Origin: an uncultured Peptococcaceae bacterium
Lineage (GTDB): Bacteria > Bacillota > Peptococcia > Peptococcales > Peptococcaceae
Assembly: GCA_900552455.1 (NCBI GenBank)
Contig: URZX01000009.1
Coordinates: 22,227 to 86,226, forward strand
DNA length: 64,000 nucleotides
Direction of reading: 5' to 3'
Part shown: one piece after another, positions 7,315 to 15,361 of the stretch
Position numbering within the stretch: the stretch's first letter is position 1
How the letters are laid out: each line of letters opens with the position of its first letter
Made by a program: the position numbers and the translations under genes
The notes under the pieces: model-generated
The model's input: only the letters and a program-made list of their open reading frames with translations
Told to the model about the DNA's origin: nothing
The model's database searches: none

Positions 7315-9447
7315 TTGACGATCAACGAACAACTGGCAAATGAATTTCAAATGAACGCAAAGCATGTGGAGAACACCGTGGCTTTGCTTGACGATGGCGC
7401 GACGGTGCCGTTCATCGCCCGCTATCGCAAGGACGAGACCGGCGCGCTGGACGATCAGGCGGTGCGCGCCTTCGCCGATCGCCTGTCGGCGCTGCGCAAG
7501 CTCGAGGAGCGGCGCGCCGATGTGACGCGGCTGATCGCAGAGCAGGGAAAGCTCACCGATGCGCTCGCTGAAAAAATCGCCGCAGCGGAAAGCCTCACCG
7601 CCCTCGACGATCTCTATCGCCCATATCGACCAAAGCGCAAGACGCGCGCCAGCATCGCCGCAGCGCGCGGGCTGACGCCACTGGCTGAAGCCTGGACAGC
7701 TGGCGCTTCTGCCGCCGCTCTCGCCGAACAGGCCGAAAGCCTCGCGCAGGCGAGCGACGAGCTCGCTGACGCGGAAGCAGCGATCGCCGGCGCTTGCGAT
7801 ATTCTCGCTGAAGCCCTCGCCGACGATGCAGAAATGCGCGCGCGTCTGCGCGAAGAACTGGCTTCCAAGGGCGTCATCCACACCAAGGCCGGCAAGACGC
7901 CAGATCCTACCTACGACAACTATCTCGATTACAGCGAGCCGCTGGCAAAAATGGCGGCGCATCGCGTGCTCGCTGTTGGGCGCGCTGAGCGCGAGGATGC
8001 GCTGGCGGTGAGCCTCGAATTTGACGAAGAGCGCGCCGTGTATCTGCTCTACAAACACATTTACAAAAAAGGCATGGTCTGGCAGGAGCGTTTGCAGGAA
8101 ATGTGCCGCGACAGCTGGAAGCGTCTGCTCAAGCCGTCCCTCGAAAAAGAAGTGCGCAAAGCGCGCACAGAATGGGCGGAGGATCAGTCGACGGTGCTTT
8201 TCAAGCGCAATCTGCGCGATCTGCTGCTGCAGCCGCCGGTGCGCGGGCACGTTGTGCTCGGATTTGACCCGGGTTTTGCCAATGGCTGCAAGCTCGCCGT
8301 CATCGATGCGACGGGCAACGTGCTTGAAACGACCGTCGTCTATCCCTTCAAAGGAAAGGGCGGCGAGGCCAAAGCGAAAGAAATCCTGCGTCAGCTGATC
8401 GACCGCCATCGCGTCACCCTTGTCGCCATCGGCAACGGCACCGCATCCCGCGAGAGCGAGCGCCTCATCGCCGGCATTCTCGACGGGCGCGCGGATTGCG
8501 GCTGGTACATTGTCAGCGAAGCTGGCGCCTCGGTGTATTCCGCCTCGCCGCTGGCTGCTGAGGAATTTCCAGATCTTGACGCCACGCTGCGCAGTGCCGT
8601 TTCCATCGCGCGTCGCGTGCAGGATCCGCTGGCGGAGCTTGTGAAGATCGATCCACGCTCCATCGGCGTCGGCCAATATCAGCACGACATCGATCAGAAA
8701 AAACTGACCCACGCGCTGGACGGCGTCGTCGAAGACTGCGTCAACCATGTCGGCGTCGATCTCAACACCGCCAGCGTGTCGCTGCTCAGCCACGTCGCCG
8801 GTGTGACGCCGCAGCTCGCGAAAAACATCGTCGCCTATCGCGACGAAGCTGGCAATTATCGCACGCGCAAAGCCCTGCTCAAGGTGCCAAAGCTGGGGCC
8901 GAAAACCTTTGAGCAATGTGCTGGATTCTTGCGCATCGCCGACGGCGACGAGCCGCTGGACAACACCCAGGTGCATCCGGAAAGCTACACCGGCGTGCGC
9001 GCCATGGCCGAGCTTTTCGATTGTCCGCCGTCGCCGGCCCTTGTCGAAAAAGCGCGCGCAGCCATGCCTGCAGCCGAGCTCGCTGAGCGGCTCAACCTCG
9101 GCCCTGCGACGCTTGCAGATATTCTCGATGCCCTCGCCAAACCGGGACGCGATCCGCGCGACGATCTGCCACAGCCATTGCTCTCGCACGATCTCCTCGA
9201 GCTCGAGGATCTGGATCCTGGCATGGAGCTTGAAGGCACCGTCACAAACATCGCTGCTTTTGGCGCGTTTGTCGACATCGGTCTGCACGAAAACGGACTG
9301 GTGCACATTTCCAAGCTCTCCGATCGTTTTGTCAAGGATCCGCTCACCGTCGTTCGCGTCGGTCAGATCGTGCGCGTCAAGGTTCTGGATGTGGACAAAC
9401 AGCGCCGCCGCATCAGCCTATCCATGAAAGGCGTCAAGCAACCGTAA
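7315..9447 (+). CDS. tex: Tex-family RNA-binding transcriptional accessory protein
   Basis: A 710-residue Tex protein. The order is as expected: helical N-terminal region (VPFIARYRKDETGALDD), YqgF/RNase H-like domain around residues 315-450 (VLGFDPGFANGCKLAVID), helix-hairpin-helix pair around 480-560 (LLSHVAGVTPQLAKNIVAYR) and a C-terminal S1 RNA-binding domain (about 635-705, LEGTVTNIAAFGAFVDIG). Tex binds nucleic acids and acts in transcription and stress tolerance in other bacteria. The start is a TTG with GAGGAG seven bases upstream; no ATG fits as well. It is monocistronic. A 767-codon antisense frame across it is a codon-usage shadow. Confidence 0.93.
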   Translation: MTINEQLANEFQMNAKHVENTVALLDDGATVPFIARYRKDETGALDDQAVRAFADRLSALRKLEERRADVTRLIAEQGKLTDALAEKIAAAESLTALDDLYRPYRPKRKTRASIAAARGLTPLAEAWTAGASAAALAEQAESLAQASDELADAEAAIAGACDILAEALADDAEMRARLREELASKGVIHTKAGKTPDPTYDNYLDYSEPLAKMAAHRVLAVGRAEREDALAVSLEFDEERAVYLLYKHIYKKGMVWQERLQEMCRDSWKRLLKPSLEKEVRKARTEWAEDQSTVLFKRNLRDLLLQPPVRGHVVLGFDPGFANGCKLAVIDATGNVLETTVVYPFKGKGGEAKAKEILRQLIDRHRVTLVAIGNGTASRESERLIAGILDGRADCGWYIVSEAGASVYSASPLAAEEFPDLDATLRSAVSIARRVQDPLAELVKIDPRSIGVGQYQHDIDQKKLTHALDGVVEDCVNHVGVDLNTASVSLLSHVAGVTPQLAKNIVAYRDEAGNYRTRKALLKVPKLGPKTFEQCAGFLRIADGDEPLDNTQVHPESYTGVRAMAELFDCPPSPALVEKARAAMPAAELAERLNLGPATLADILDALAKPGRDPRDDLPQPLLSHDLLELEDLDPGMELEGTVTNIAAFGAFVDIGLHENGLVHISKLSDRFVKDPLTVVRVGQIVRVKVLDVDKQRRRISLSMKGVKQP

Positions 9448-9452
9448 ATTAT

Positions 9453-9482
9453 CGCTCCGTCGTTCGCGACGGAGCGTTTTTT
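9453..9482 (+). terminator. Terminator of tex
   Basis: CGCTCCGTCG and CGACGGAGCG form a perfect 10-bp stem around a TTCG tetraloop, followed by six T residues. Confidence 0.95.
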
Positions 9483-9497
9483 GTCTGGCGATGGGGC

Positions 9498-9526
9498 TTG
9501 ACAAGCAGAGCGTGCAGGCGTAGAAT
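9498..9526 (+). promoter_or_regulatory. Promoter of the nitroreductase gene
   Basis: A consensus TTGACA at 9498-9503 and TAGAAT at 9521-9526 with a 17-base spacer. Confidence 0.85.
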
Positions 9527-9604
9527 GAGCACAAACAAAGATGACAAACTAGGGAATATTAAAAAGCATCTCACGTTTCCTACTATAGAAAGGAGGTCTC
9601 CACC

Positions 9605-10174
9605 ATGAGCATGATGGATGCACTGCAACAACGTCGTACCTATTACAACATCAATAAAGAATTGCCAGTTTCCCTCGAGGAGGTGCGCAGCCTTGTCGAT
9701 CGGCTGACAGAGCTTGTGCCAGATGCGTTCAATATGAAGAGCAGCCGCATTGTCACTGTTTCCGGCAGTCGGCAGGATGTTCTCTGGGACGCCATTTATG
9801 ATGTCTTCGCAGGAAAAGTTGCCCGTGAAAAGATCGACAGCTTCCGCGCCGGCGCTGGCACCATTCTCTATTTTTACGATCGCAGCATCGTCGCAGCGAT
9901 GCAGGAACAGTTCCCGCTCTACGCGGAGAATTTTCCAGTCTGGGCGAACCATTCCAGCGCCATGCTGCAGCTTGCGATCTGGAGCAGCCTGCGCGAGCTT
10001 GGCATCGGCGCGTCGCTGCAGCATTACAATCCTGTCATCGACGCGCGTGTGCGCGAATTGTTCGATCTGCCGGAGGAGTACGTTCTCGTCGCTGAGATGC
10101 CGTTCGGCGGCATTGGCGAAGAGCCGGCGCCAAAAGCGGCAGAAAATATCCGCGAGCGCGTGCAGCATTTCTGA
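9605..10174 (+). CDS. Nitroreductase family protein (Frm2/Hbn1-like)
   Basis: A 189-residue FMN-dependent nitroreductase-fold protein. The N-terminus MDALQQRRTYYNINKELPVS and the FNMKSSRIV segment contact FMN in this family. The central WANHSSAMLQLAIWSSLRELGIGASLQHYNP and terminal EYVLVAEMPFGG place it in the short Frm2/Hbn1-like group. Such proteins reduce nitro compounds or quinones with NAD(P)H in the cytoplasm; the natural substrate is unknown. AGAAAGGAGG precedes the start. It has its own strong promoter, and the DUF1287 gene downstream has another. Confidence 0.88.
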   Translation: MSMMDALQQRRTYYNINKELPVSLEEVRSLVDRLTELVPDAFNMKSSRIVTVSGSRQDVLWDAIYDVFAGKVAREKIDSFRAGAGTILYFYDRSIVAAMQEQFPLYAENFPVWANHSSAMLQLAIWSSLRELGIGASLQHYNPVIDARVRELFDLPEEYVLVAEMPFGGIGEEPAPKAAENIRERVQHF

Positions 10175-10178
10175 TCCC

Positions 10179-10208
10179 TTGTGAGTTGCCGCGGCGCTGT
10201 GGTATGAT
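10179..10208 (+). promoter_or_regulatory. Promoter of the DUF1287 gene
   Basis: TTGTGA at 10179-10184 and TATGAT at 10203-10208 with an 18-base spacer, in the short gap after the nitroreductase stop. Confidence 0.6.
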
Positions 10209-10229
10209 GGAGCAAAGGAGGTGAGACCG

Positions 10230-10907
10230 ATGACGGTCCGCAAACGCTCCATTTTGCCGCGGCTACTCATTTTTATCGTGCTGCTCGTCTGCGCAGCTTG
10301 GATCTGGCAAAATTATTTCGCCTACGACGGAAACGGCCGACCACCGGACCGTTATCGTGGAGACATCCTCACCATCACTGGAACATCCGACGCTGATGGC
10401 GACGGCATTCCCGATCAGCAGGATATTCTCCAGGGCGCGCTGGATTATGTCGCCACACGTCCGCGCTACAAGAGCGCGTATTTCGTTGGCGGCTGGCCGA
10501 CAGACGGCACCGGCGTCTGCACAGACGTTGTCGCGTATGGCATGCGCGCGGCAGGACTTGATCTGCCGACGCTTGTAGATAATGACAAACGCGCTGCGCC
10601 GGAAATTTATTTCGGTGTGCCGCCGGACAAAAACATCGACTATCGCCGCGTGCCAAATCTCGCCGTTTATTTTTCGCGCCACGCCACAGCGCTCACCACG
10701 GATACGAGCGCCATTGAGCAGTGGCAGGGCGGCGACATCGTCATTTTTGACGACGACCACATCGGCATCGTCAGCGATCGGCGTAATGCCAGCGGCGTGC
10801 CCTATCTCATCCATCACGCCCATCCAATGCAGCGCCATTACGAGGAAAACACGCTTGCCAGCTACAGCAACATCACCGGACACTATCGCGTCGGCACCTG
10901 GCAGTGA
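10230..10907 (+). CDS. DUF1287 domain-containing protein, membrane-anchored
   Basis: A 225-residue protein with an N-terminal signal-anchor helix (about residues 7-27) and a DUF1287 domain. Recognisable motifs are GWPTDGTGVCTDVVAYGMRAAGLDL, containing the single candidate catalytic cysteine, then GDIVIFDDDHIGIVSD and a conserved HH pair (LIHHAHPMQ). DUF1287 belongs to the NlpC/P60-like papain fold, so an extracytoplasmic peptidase or amidase role is plausible but unproven. The ATG at 10230 lies five bases after AAAGGAGGTGA. An acidic SDADGDGIPDQQ stretch resembles a calcium-binding loop. Confidence 0.82.
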   Translation: MTVRKRSILPRLLIFIVLLVCAAWIWQNYFAYDGNGRPPDRYRGDILTITGTSDADGDGIPDQQDILQGALDYVATRPRYKSAYFVGGWPTDGTGVCTDVVAYGMRAAGLDLPTLVDNDKRAAPEIYFGVPPDKNIDYRRVPNLAVYFSRHATALTTDTSAIEQWQGGDIVIFDDDHIGIVSDRRNASGVPYLIHHAHPMQRHYEENTLASYSNITGHYRVGTWQ

Positions 10908-11039
10908 GTTTTGTGTTGGCGCACAACAATCTGGCGGAAATTTTGTCTAAAGAACACTGCTCTTTTCTGAGCGTTGTTCTATAATACAATCTGTGGCCGC
11001 GAGCCGTTAAAAACTTTTGAAAGGAAATGACTGAATTAC

Positions 11040-11483
11040 ATGAGTGGTAAGATCAAAAACTTTATCGAAGAATTTAAAGCCTTTGCGCTCCGCGGCAACA
11101 TGATGGACATGGCCGTCGGTATTATCATCGGCGGTGCGTTCACCGGCATCGTCACTTCCCTGACGGATAACTTTATCAACCCGATCCTGAACTTTGTGAC
11201 CGGCGCTGAAACCTACACACTGCAGAATGTGGCTGGTTTTGCATCCAGCTTTGTTTCTGAACTGGTCAACTTCTTTATCATGGCCTTCGTTCTCTTCCTG
11301 CTCCTGAAGGGAATGAATAAGCTCGTTGCGCTCGGCAAAAAGCCAGAAGCGCCAGCAGCGCCAACCACCAAGGTTTGCCCATTCTGCCAGAGCGAGATTC
11401 CTATCGCAGCAACCCGCTGCCCACACTGCACCTCCAAGCTTGAGGAAGCAGAAAAGCAGGAAGCCGTCGCTGCTGCTGAATAA
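11040..11483 (+). CDS. mscL: Large-conductance mechanosensitive channel MscL with C-terminal zinc ribbon
   Basis: A 147-residue MscL. The first 100 or so residues are the canonical channel: N-terminal amphipathic helix, TM1 with MDMAVGIIIGGAFTGIV, periplasmic loop and TM2 with FFIMAFVLFLLLKGMN. It opens under membrane tension to release solutes on osmotic downshock. The tail is unusual: an alanine/proline linker leads to CPFCQSEIPIAATRCPHC, a four-cysteine zinc-ribbon, then an acidic end. The ribosome site is an extended AAGGAAATGA with nine bases to ATG 11040. Monocistronic. Confidence 0.93.
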   Translation: MSGKIKNFIEEFKAFALRGNMMDMAVGIIIGGAFTGIVTSLTDNFINPILNFVTGAETYTLQNVAGFASSFVSELVNFFIMAFVLFLLLKGMNKLVALGKKPEAPAAPTTKVCPFCQSEIPIAATRCPHCTSKLEEAEKQEAVAAAE

Positions 11484-11498
11484 TTTTAGCCGTTCATG

Positions 11499-11535
11499 CG
11501 CTCACGTATCCAATGCGATGCGTGGGCGTTTTTTT
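11499..11535 (+). terminator. Terminator of mscL
   Basis: CGCTCACG and CGTGGGCG pair (8 bp, one G-U) and are followed by seven T residues. Confidence 0.8.
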
Positions 11536-11629
11536 GTTGTGTTTATCGCTGCGGTTATTTATACGGAAGTGCGACTGGCGAAAAAATAAAAGAATGTTTC
11601 CGCGCTGTGGAAACTGCGCGGAATTTTTG

Positions 11630-11658
11630 TTGCGCAGTCGTGCGGCATTTCGTATAAT
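11630..11658 (+). promoter_or_regulatory. Promoter of the DUF606 transporter gene
   Basis: TTGCGC at 11630-11635 and a perfect TATAAT at 11653-11658 with 17 bases between. Confidence 0.65.
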
Positions 11659-11691
11659 AAAAACCGATTTTCAAAACAGGGGGAAGAATTT

Positions 11692-12603
11692 TTGTTCTAT
11701 TTACTTGGTATTCTCGCAGGCTGCTGCCTGCCGCTGCAGACGAGTGCGAACGCGCGGCTCAATGGGCGTACGGGCTCGCCGTACAGCGCAGCGTTTATTT
11801 CGTTTGTCGTTGGGCTGGTGTTCCTGGCGTTTCTTCTGATCGTGACCGGCGAAGGGATCATGCTGCCGTGGGGCACGCTTTTCACGCTGCCGTGGTGGAT
11901 CTGGTTGGGCGGAGTCTGCGGCACGATCTTTCTGACGCTGAATATTTTGCTCTTTCCGCGCGTCGGCAGTGTGCAGACGGTGGTGCTGCCGACGCTGGGG
12001 CAGATTCTCATGGGACTTTTGGTCGATCATTTCGGTCTATTCCAGGGCGTGCAGTCGTCGCTCACGGCAACGCGCGCGATCGGCGCAGTGCTTGTGATCA
12101 TCGGTGTTGTGCTGGTGGCCGTCGCGAAAAAAGGCGGTGCCGGTGCGGCGTCTCGCGGCGGCGGACTGGTGCTCTGGCAGATCGTCGGCGTGCTGGCGGG
12201 GATGCTCTCGGCGACGCAGACGGCGGTCAACGGCACGCTGGGGCGCGAGATCGATTCTCCGCTGCAGGCGTCACTGCTCAGTTTTATCGTGGGCACGGTG
12301 CTGTTGGCGCTGATTTCGTTTTTCATGCGCGGCGCCAAGGGTGAGCAGATCCCTGGCAATCGTCCATGGTGGATGTGGATCGGCGGTGCGCTGGGCGCGC
12401 TCTATGTGCTTGCGAATGTGGTCATCAGCGGCGCCATTGGCACGGGCTTGAGCGTGATCATTCTGCTGGTTGGCGCGACGGCTGGCGGTCTCGTCGTCGA
12501 TCATTTCGGCATTCTCGGTGCGCAGCGCGATGCGCTGAGCGCAAAAAAGCTTGTCGGCATTGTGATCATGATCGCAGGCGCTGCAGCCATCAATCTTTTC
12601 TGA
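11692..12603 (+). CDS. DMT-superfamily transporter with two DUF606/YdcZ repeats
   Basis: A 303-residue membrane protein with about ten hydrophobic helices built from two tandem DUF606 (YdcZ) units. The halves share matching landmarks: QTSANARLNGRTGSP and QTAVNGTLGREIDSP, then LPTLGQILMGLLVDHFGLF and LLVGATAGGLVVDHFGIL. This internal duplication marks the family; single-repeat members act as pairs. The start is a TTG (11692) with AGGGGG at fitting distance; no ATG or GTG is available. Function is a presumed small-metabolite transporter or exporter, substrate unknown. Own promoter and terminator. Confidence 0.85.
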   Translation: MFYLLGILAGCCLPLQTSANARLNGRTGSPYSAAFISFVVGLVFLAFLLIVTGEGIMLPWGTLFTLPWWIWLGGVCGTIFLTLNILLFPRVGSVQTVVLPTLGQILMGLLVDHFGLFQGVQSSLTATRAIGAVLVIIGVVLVAVAKKGGAGAASRGGGLVLWQIVGVLAGMLSATQTAVNGTLGREIDSPLQASLLSFIVGTVLLALISFFMRGAKGEQIPGNRPWWMWIGGALGALYVLANVVISGAIGTGLSVIILLVGATAGGLVVDHFGILGAQRDALSAKKLVGIVIMIAGAAAINLF

Positions 12604-12608
12604 TCGGT

Positions 12609-12646
12609 AAAACCGGCTCTGACGTTTCGTTGGAGCCGGTTTTGTT
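12609..12646 (+). terminator. Terminator of the DUF606 transporter gene
   Basis: AAAACCGGCTC pairs with GAGCCGGTTTT (11 bp) and the second arm ends in a T-run. Confidence 0.85.
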
Positions 12647-12720
12647 ATTTGCGAGATTTTTTGAAAGAATAAACAATATTTATTTTTATATATTATGAAA
12701 CTGGTGTATTATAACAGCAG

Positions 12721-12738
12721 ACAGAATGGCCATTCTGT
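12721..12738. promoter_or_regulatory. 18-bp perfect palindrome upstream of cstA, candidate operator
   Basis: ACAGAATGGCCATTCTGT reads the same on both strands. It lies between a TATTAT -10-like element (12707-12712) and the AAGGAGG of the CstA gene, the position of a repressor operator. No U-tract follows, so it is not a terminator. Confidence 0.55.
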
Positions 12739-12763
12739 TTGAAATAAAAAGGAGGAATCATTT

Positions 12764-14236
12764 ATGGCTACATTCATCATTGGGCTCGTGATCCTTTTCG
12801 TAGGCGCTGCGATCTACGGAAAGTTCTGCGAGCACGTCTTCGGTCCGGATGATCGCCAGACGCCTGCGTACACAAAGCAGGACGGCGTTGACTACGTACC
12901 GATGCGCGGCTGGAAAAACAGCCTCATCAATTTGCTCAACATTGCCGGTACCGGTCCGATCCTGGGGCCAATCCAGGGGATCCTGTTCGGACCGATCGCG
13001 TTCATCACGATCCCTATCGGCAACATCATCGGCGGTGCGATGCACGACTATTTCTCGGGCATGATCTGCCTGCGCGACGGCGGCACACAGATGCCGGACA
13101 TGATCCGCAAATATTCCAACAAAGGCGTCTACACCATCTACCAGATCTTCTGCAGCCTGCTGCTGCTCCTGGTTGGCGCGGTGTTCATCTACACGCCTGG
13201 CGATATTGCGGCAACACAGGTCTTTGGTTTTGACGGCGCAGCAACATCTGTATCGACGTGGGTCATCTACGGAGTTATCTTCGTTTATTATCTCATCGCG
13301 ACCCTCTTCCCGATCGACCAGATCATCGGCCGCATTTATCCGATCTTTGGCGCGATCCTGCTCTTCTCTGCGATCGGCGTGTTCATTGGGATCTTTGTCA
13401 AAGATTTTCCACTGCTCAATCTCTGGGACGACTGGAATGGCGCGATCTTCGCATACGGCGATTATTTTGACGCCAACCACTTCATTCCGATCTTCTTCAT
13501 TACTGTTGCCTGCGGTATTCTCTCCGGCTTCCACTCCACGCAGACGGCGATCATCAGCCGTACGATGAAGAGCGAACGCCAGGGCCGCATGACTTTCTAC
13601 AACATGATGATCCTCGAAGGCTTCATCGCCATGGTCTGGGCAGCTGGCGCCATGGGCGCGTACAACCTTGGCCTGCAGGAAGCGAATGCGTCGTTGGCCA
13701 CCGGCACCATCGGTATCGTCTGCAAATATGTCCTCGGCAACGTCGGCGGCATCATCGCGCTGATCGGTGTCATCGTGCTGCCGATCACCTCTGGCGACAC
13801 AGCGCTGCGCGCACTGCGTATGACCATCGCTGACGCCTTCCACATCGATCAGAAATCGATGAGCAAGCGCGTCACCCTCGCGGCTGTCATTTTTGCGCTC
13901 GTCGCTGTCATTCTCGTCGTCGCCAAGAGCAACCCTGACGGCTTCAATATTCTCTGGCGCTACTTTGCATGGTCCAACCAGACGCTGTCGCTCTTCGCAT
14001 TCCTGGCGATCACCATCTGGATGTTTGAAACCGGCCGTGGCAAATATGCCTGGATGCCGCTCATCCCTGGCACCTGGTATACGTTTGTCACCGTGACCTA
14101 CATCATGAACGCGCAGATCGGTTTCCATATTCCATGGGCCGGCGCGTATGCCATCGGCATCGCAGCAGCAGCGCTCTATTGCCTCGTGCTCATCTGGTAC
14201 GGCAAAAAACGCTCCGCAGCGAAAGCGAAAAAATAA
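12764..14236 (+). CDS. cstA: CstA-family carbon starvation protein (short form)
   Basis: A 490-residue CstA-family membrane transporter. The N-terminal half carries the conserved block NIAGTGPILGPIQGILFGPI and a GNIIGGAMHDYFSGM motif, with DGGTQMPDMI after it; later helices include the GFHSTQTAIISRTM segment. E. coli CstA and BtsT are about 700 residues and import peptides or pyruvate. This shorter clostridial type lacks the C-terminal extension. AAAAAGGAGG precedes the ATG. It is monocistronic, with a strong terminator and a palindromic candidate operator. Import of pyruvate or a small peptide is likely by family only. Confidence 0.88.
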   Translation: MATFIIGLVILFVGAAIYGKFCEHVFGPDDRQTPAYTKQDGVDYVPMRGWKNSLINLLNIAGTGPILGPIQGILFGPIAFITIPIGNIIGGAMHDYFSGMICLRDGGTQMPDMIRKYSNKGVYTIYQIFCSLLLLLVGAVFIYTPGDIAATQVFGFDGAATSVSTWVIYGVIFVYYLIATLFPIDQIIGRIYPIFGAILLFSAIGVFIGIFVKDFPLLNLWDDWNGAIFAYGDYFDANHFIPIFFITVACGILSGFHSTQTAIISRTMKSERQGRMTFYNMMILEGFIAMVWAAGAMGAYNLGLQEANASLATGTIGIVCKYVLGNVGGIIALIGVIVLPITSGDTALRALRMTIADAFHIDQKSMSKRVTLAAVIFALVAVILVVAKSNPDGFNILWRYFAWSNQTLSLFAFLAITIWMFETGRGKYAWMPLIPGTWYTFVTVTYIMNAQIGFHIPWAGAYAIGIAAAALYCLVLIWYGKKRSAAKAKK

Positions 14237-14244
14237 TTTCTCTT

Positions 14245-14278
14245 CTGCTCCGCATCGCAAAATGCGGAGCAGTTTTTT
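14245..14278 (+). terminator. Terminator of cstA
   Basis: CTGCTCCGCAT pairs with ATGCGGAGCAG (11 bp) and is followed by TTTTTT. Confidence 0.95.
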
Positions 14279-14342
14279 CGTTGTGTGATTTTGCTGGAAA
14301 ATTTTTGTGAGATCTGGTGAAAATGCTTTTTTGCACCCAGAC

Positions 14343-14392
14343 TTGACAGGCTGCGTCTGCGGTGCTATCCTACAACTAATGACACAGTGTCA
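14343..14392 (+). promoter_or_regulatory. Promoter and palindromic operator of the TetR gene
   Basis: TTGACA (14343-14348), a 17-base spacer and TATCCT (14366-14371) are followed by TGACACAGTGTCA (14380-14392), a 6-1-6 perfect palindrome at about the start of transcription. This is the usual layout of a self-repressing TetR-family gene. Confidence 0.75.
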
Positions 14393-14416
14393 AGCGCACG
14401 ACGAGGAGGAAACGAT

Positions 14417-15055
14417 ATGCCAAGAGGATCAGAAGCATTGACACAGGCGCGGCGTGAGGAGATCATCAACGCCTGTGCGCAACTCTACGAAACCATGGGA
14501 TTCAAGGATGTGACGATCAAAGAGATCGGCAAGATCACGAGTTTCACCCGCACATCGATCTACAATTATTTCCAGACAAAAGAGGAGATCTTTCTTGCAC
14601 TCATCGGGCGTGAGTTTGATCTCTGGAGCGATGCGCTGGAGCAGGCGCTTGCCGAGGAGCAGACGCTCGATCGCGCACGTCTGGCAGGAATTCTCGCTGA
14701 TACGCTTTCTGCGCGTACGTTGTTGCTGAAGATCCTTTCGATGAATATGTTTGAGATCGAAGAAAACAGCAGCGTGGAACAGCTCACAGCGTTCAAGCGC
14801 ACGTTCGGCCGCTCGTTTGCGTGCGTCGACGCGCTTTTGGCGAAAGCTGCGCCAGAGCTCGACGCCGCTGCGCGCCGCGCGTTCGCGTATGCGTTCTTCC
14901 CGTTCATGTACGGCATTTATCCGTACACCGCCGTGACGGAAAAACAGCGAGCAGCGATGGACGTCATCGGTTTTGACTATAGCGTGTACACCGTTCGCAC
15001 GTTGATCCAGCAAACTGCGCAGCTGCTTCTCGCTGGAACAACGCCGGAAAATTGA
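14417..15055 (+). CDS. TetR/AcrR family transcriptional regulator
   Basis: A 212-residue regulator. The N-terminal HTH spans about residues 10-57 (RREEIINACAQLYETMGFKD, then TSFTRTSIYNYFQTKEEIFLALI), followed by an all-helical ligand-binding and dimerisation domain. TetR proteins repress until a small ligand binds. The ATG at 14417 has GAGGAGG upstream; the ten extra codons of the longer frame overlap the operator. The palindrome at its promoter suggests autorepression. No other gene in the window carries that palindrome, so its main target is not evident. Confidence 0.88.
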   Translation: MPRGSEALTQARREEIINACAQLYETMGFKDVTIKEIGKITSFTRTSIYNYFQTKEEIFLALIGREFDLWSDALEQALAEEQTLDRARLAGILADTLSARTLLLKILSMNMFEIEENSSVEQLTAFKRTFGRSFACVDALLAKAAPELDAAARRAFAYAFFPFMYGIYPYTAVTEKQRAAMDVIGFDYSVYTVRTLIQQTAQLLLAGTTPEN

Positions 15056-15094
15056 GAAGCTCGGCGCCGCTCGGAGTTTTTGACAGATATTTTG

Positions 15095-15120
15095 AGTGCT
15101 CGTAAAATAAGAGCACTTTT
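15095..15120 (+). terminator. First terminator after the TetR gene
   Basis: AGTGCTC and GAGCACT (7 bp) around an AT-rich 9-base loop, followed by TTTT. Confidence 0.65.
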
Positions 15121-15140
15121 GCAACGGATAAGAGCACATG

Positions 15141-15179
15141 AAACAGCCAGCGCTTGGGAATAGAGCGCTGGCTGTTTTT
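15141..15179 (+). terminator. Second terminator after the TetR gene
   Basis: AAACAGCCAGCGC pairs perfectly with GCGCTGGCTGTTT (13 bp), ending in TTTTT. Confidence 0.9.
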
Positions 15180-15282
15180 GGGTTATTTGCGAGAAAATGG
15201 GCGCTGAAAAATCATTGCGAAAGATCAGTGGCTGCCCAGCGTAAAAAGCATGATTTTTTGTCGCCAGAATATATGAGAAGCA

Positions 15283-15311
15283 TTGTCACACATTTGAAAA
15301 TGGCTTATACT
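15283..15311 (+). promoter_or_regulatory. Promoter of uvrBA
   Basis: TTGTCA at 15283-15288 and TATACT at 15306-15311 with a 17-base spacer. No good SOS box overlaps it. Confidence 0.7.
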
Positions 15312-15361
15312 ATAGGGATGGAAACAAATACGAACGATCATACAGGACAGGGGTGAACGAC

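Larger units (their letters stand above)
15056..15361. other. 306-base gap between TetR gene and uvrB
   Basis: It holds two consecutive intrinsic terminators (15095-15120 and 15141-15179) and the uvrB promoter (15283-15311). A 72-codon frame runs from an ATG at 15138 through the second terminator. It has no ribosome binding site and I do not take it as a gene. No LexA box is convincing. Confidence 0.6.

Noticed and set aside
7003..9306. 767-codon minus-strand open frame antisense to tex
   Set aside because: It lies opposite a clear Tex gene, has no ribosome site or recognisable domains, and has histidine/arginine/cysteine-rich composition typical of a complement-strand shadow in GC-rich DNA.
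11027..11050. Seven-codon frame overlapping the mscL start
   Set aside because: Its ATG lies one base after the ribosome site, too close; the extended AAGGAAATGA fits ATG 11040 of mscL better.
12758..14260. 500-codon minus-strand frame antisense to cstA
   Set aside because: Highly charged, low-information composition; opposite a well-supported membrane protein gene.
15138..15356. 72-codon frame between TetR and uvrB
   Set aside because: It runs through a strong terminator hairpin and the uvrB promoter and lacks a ribosome binding site.
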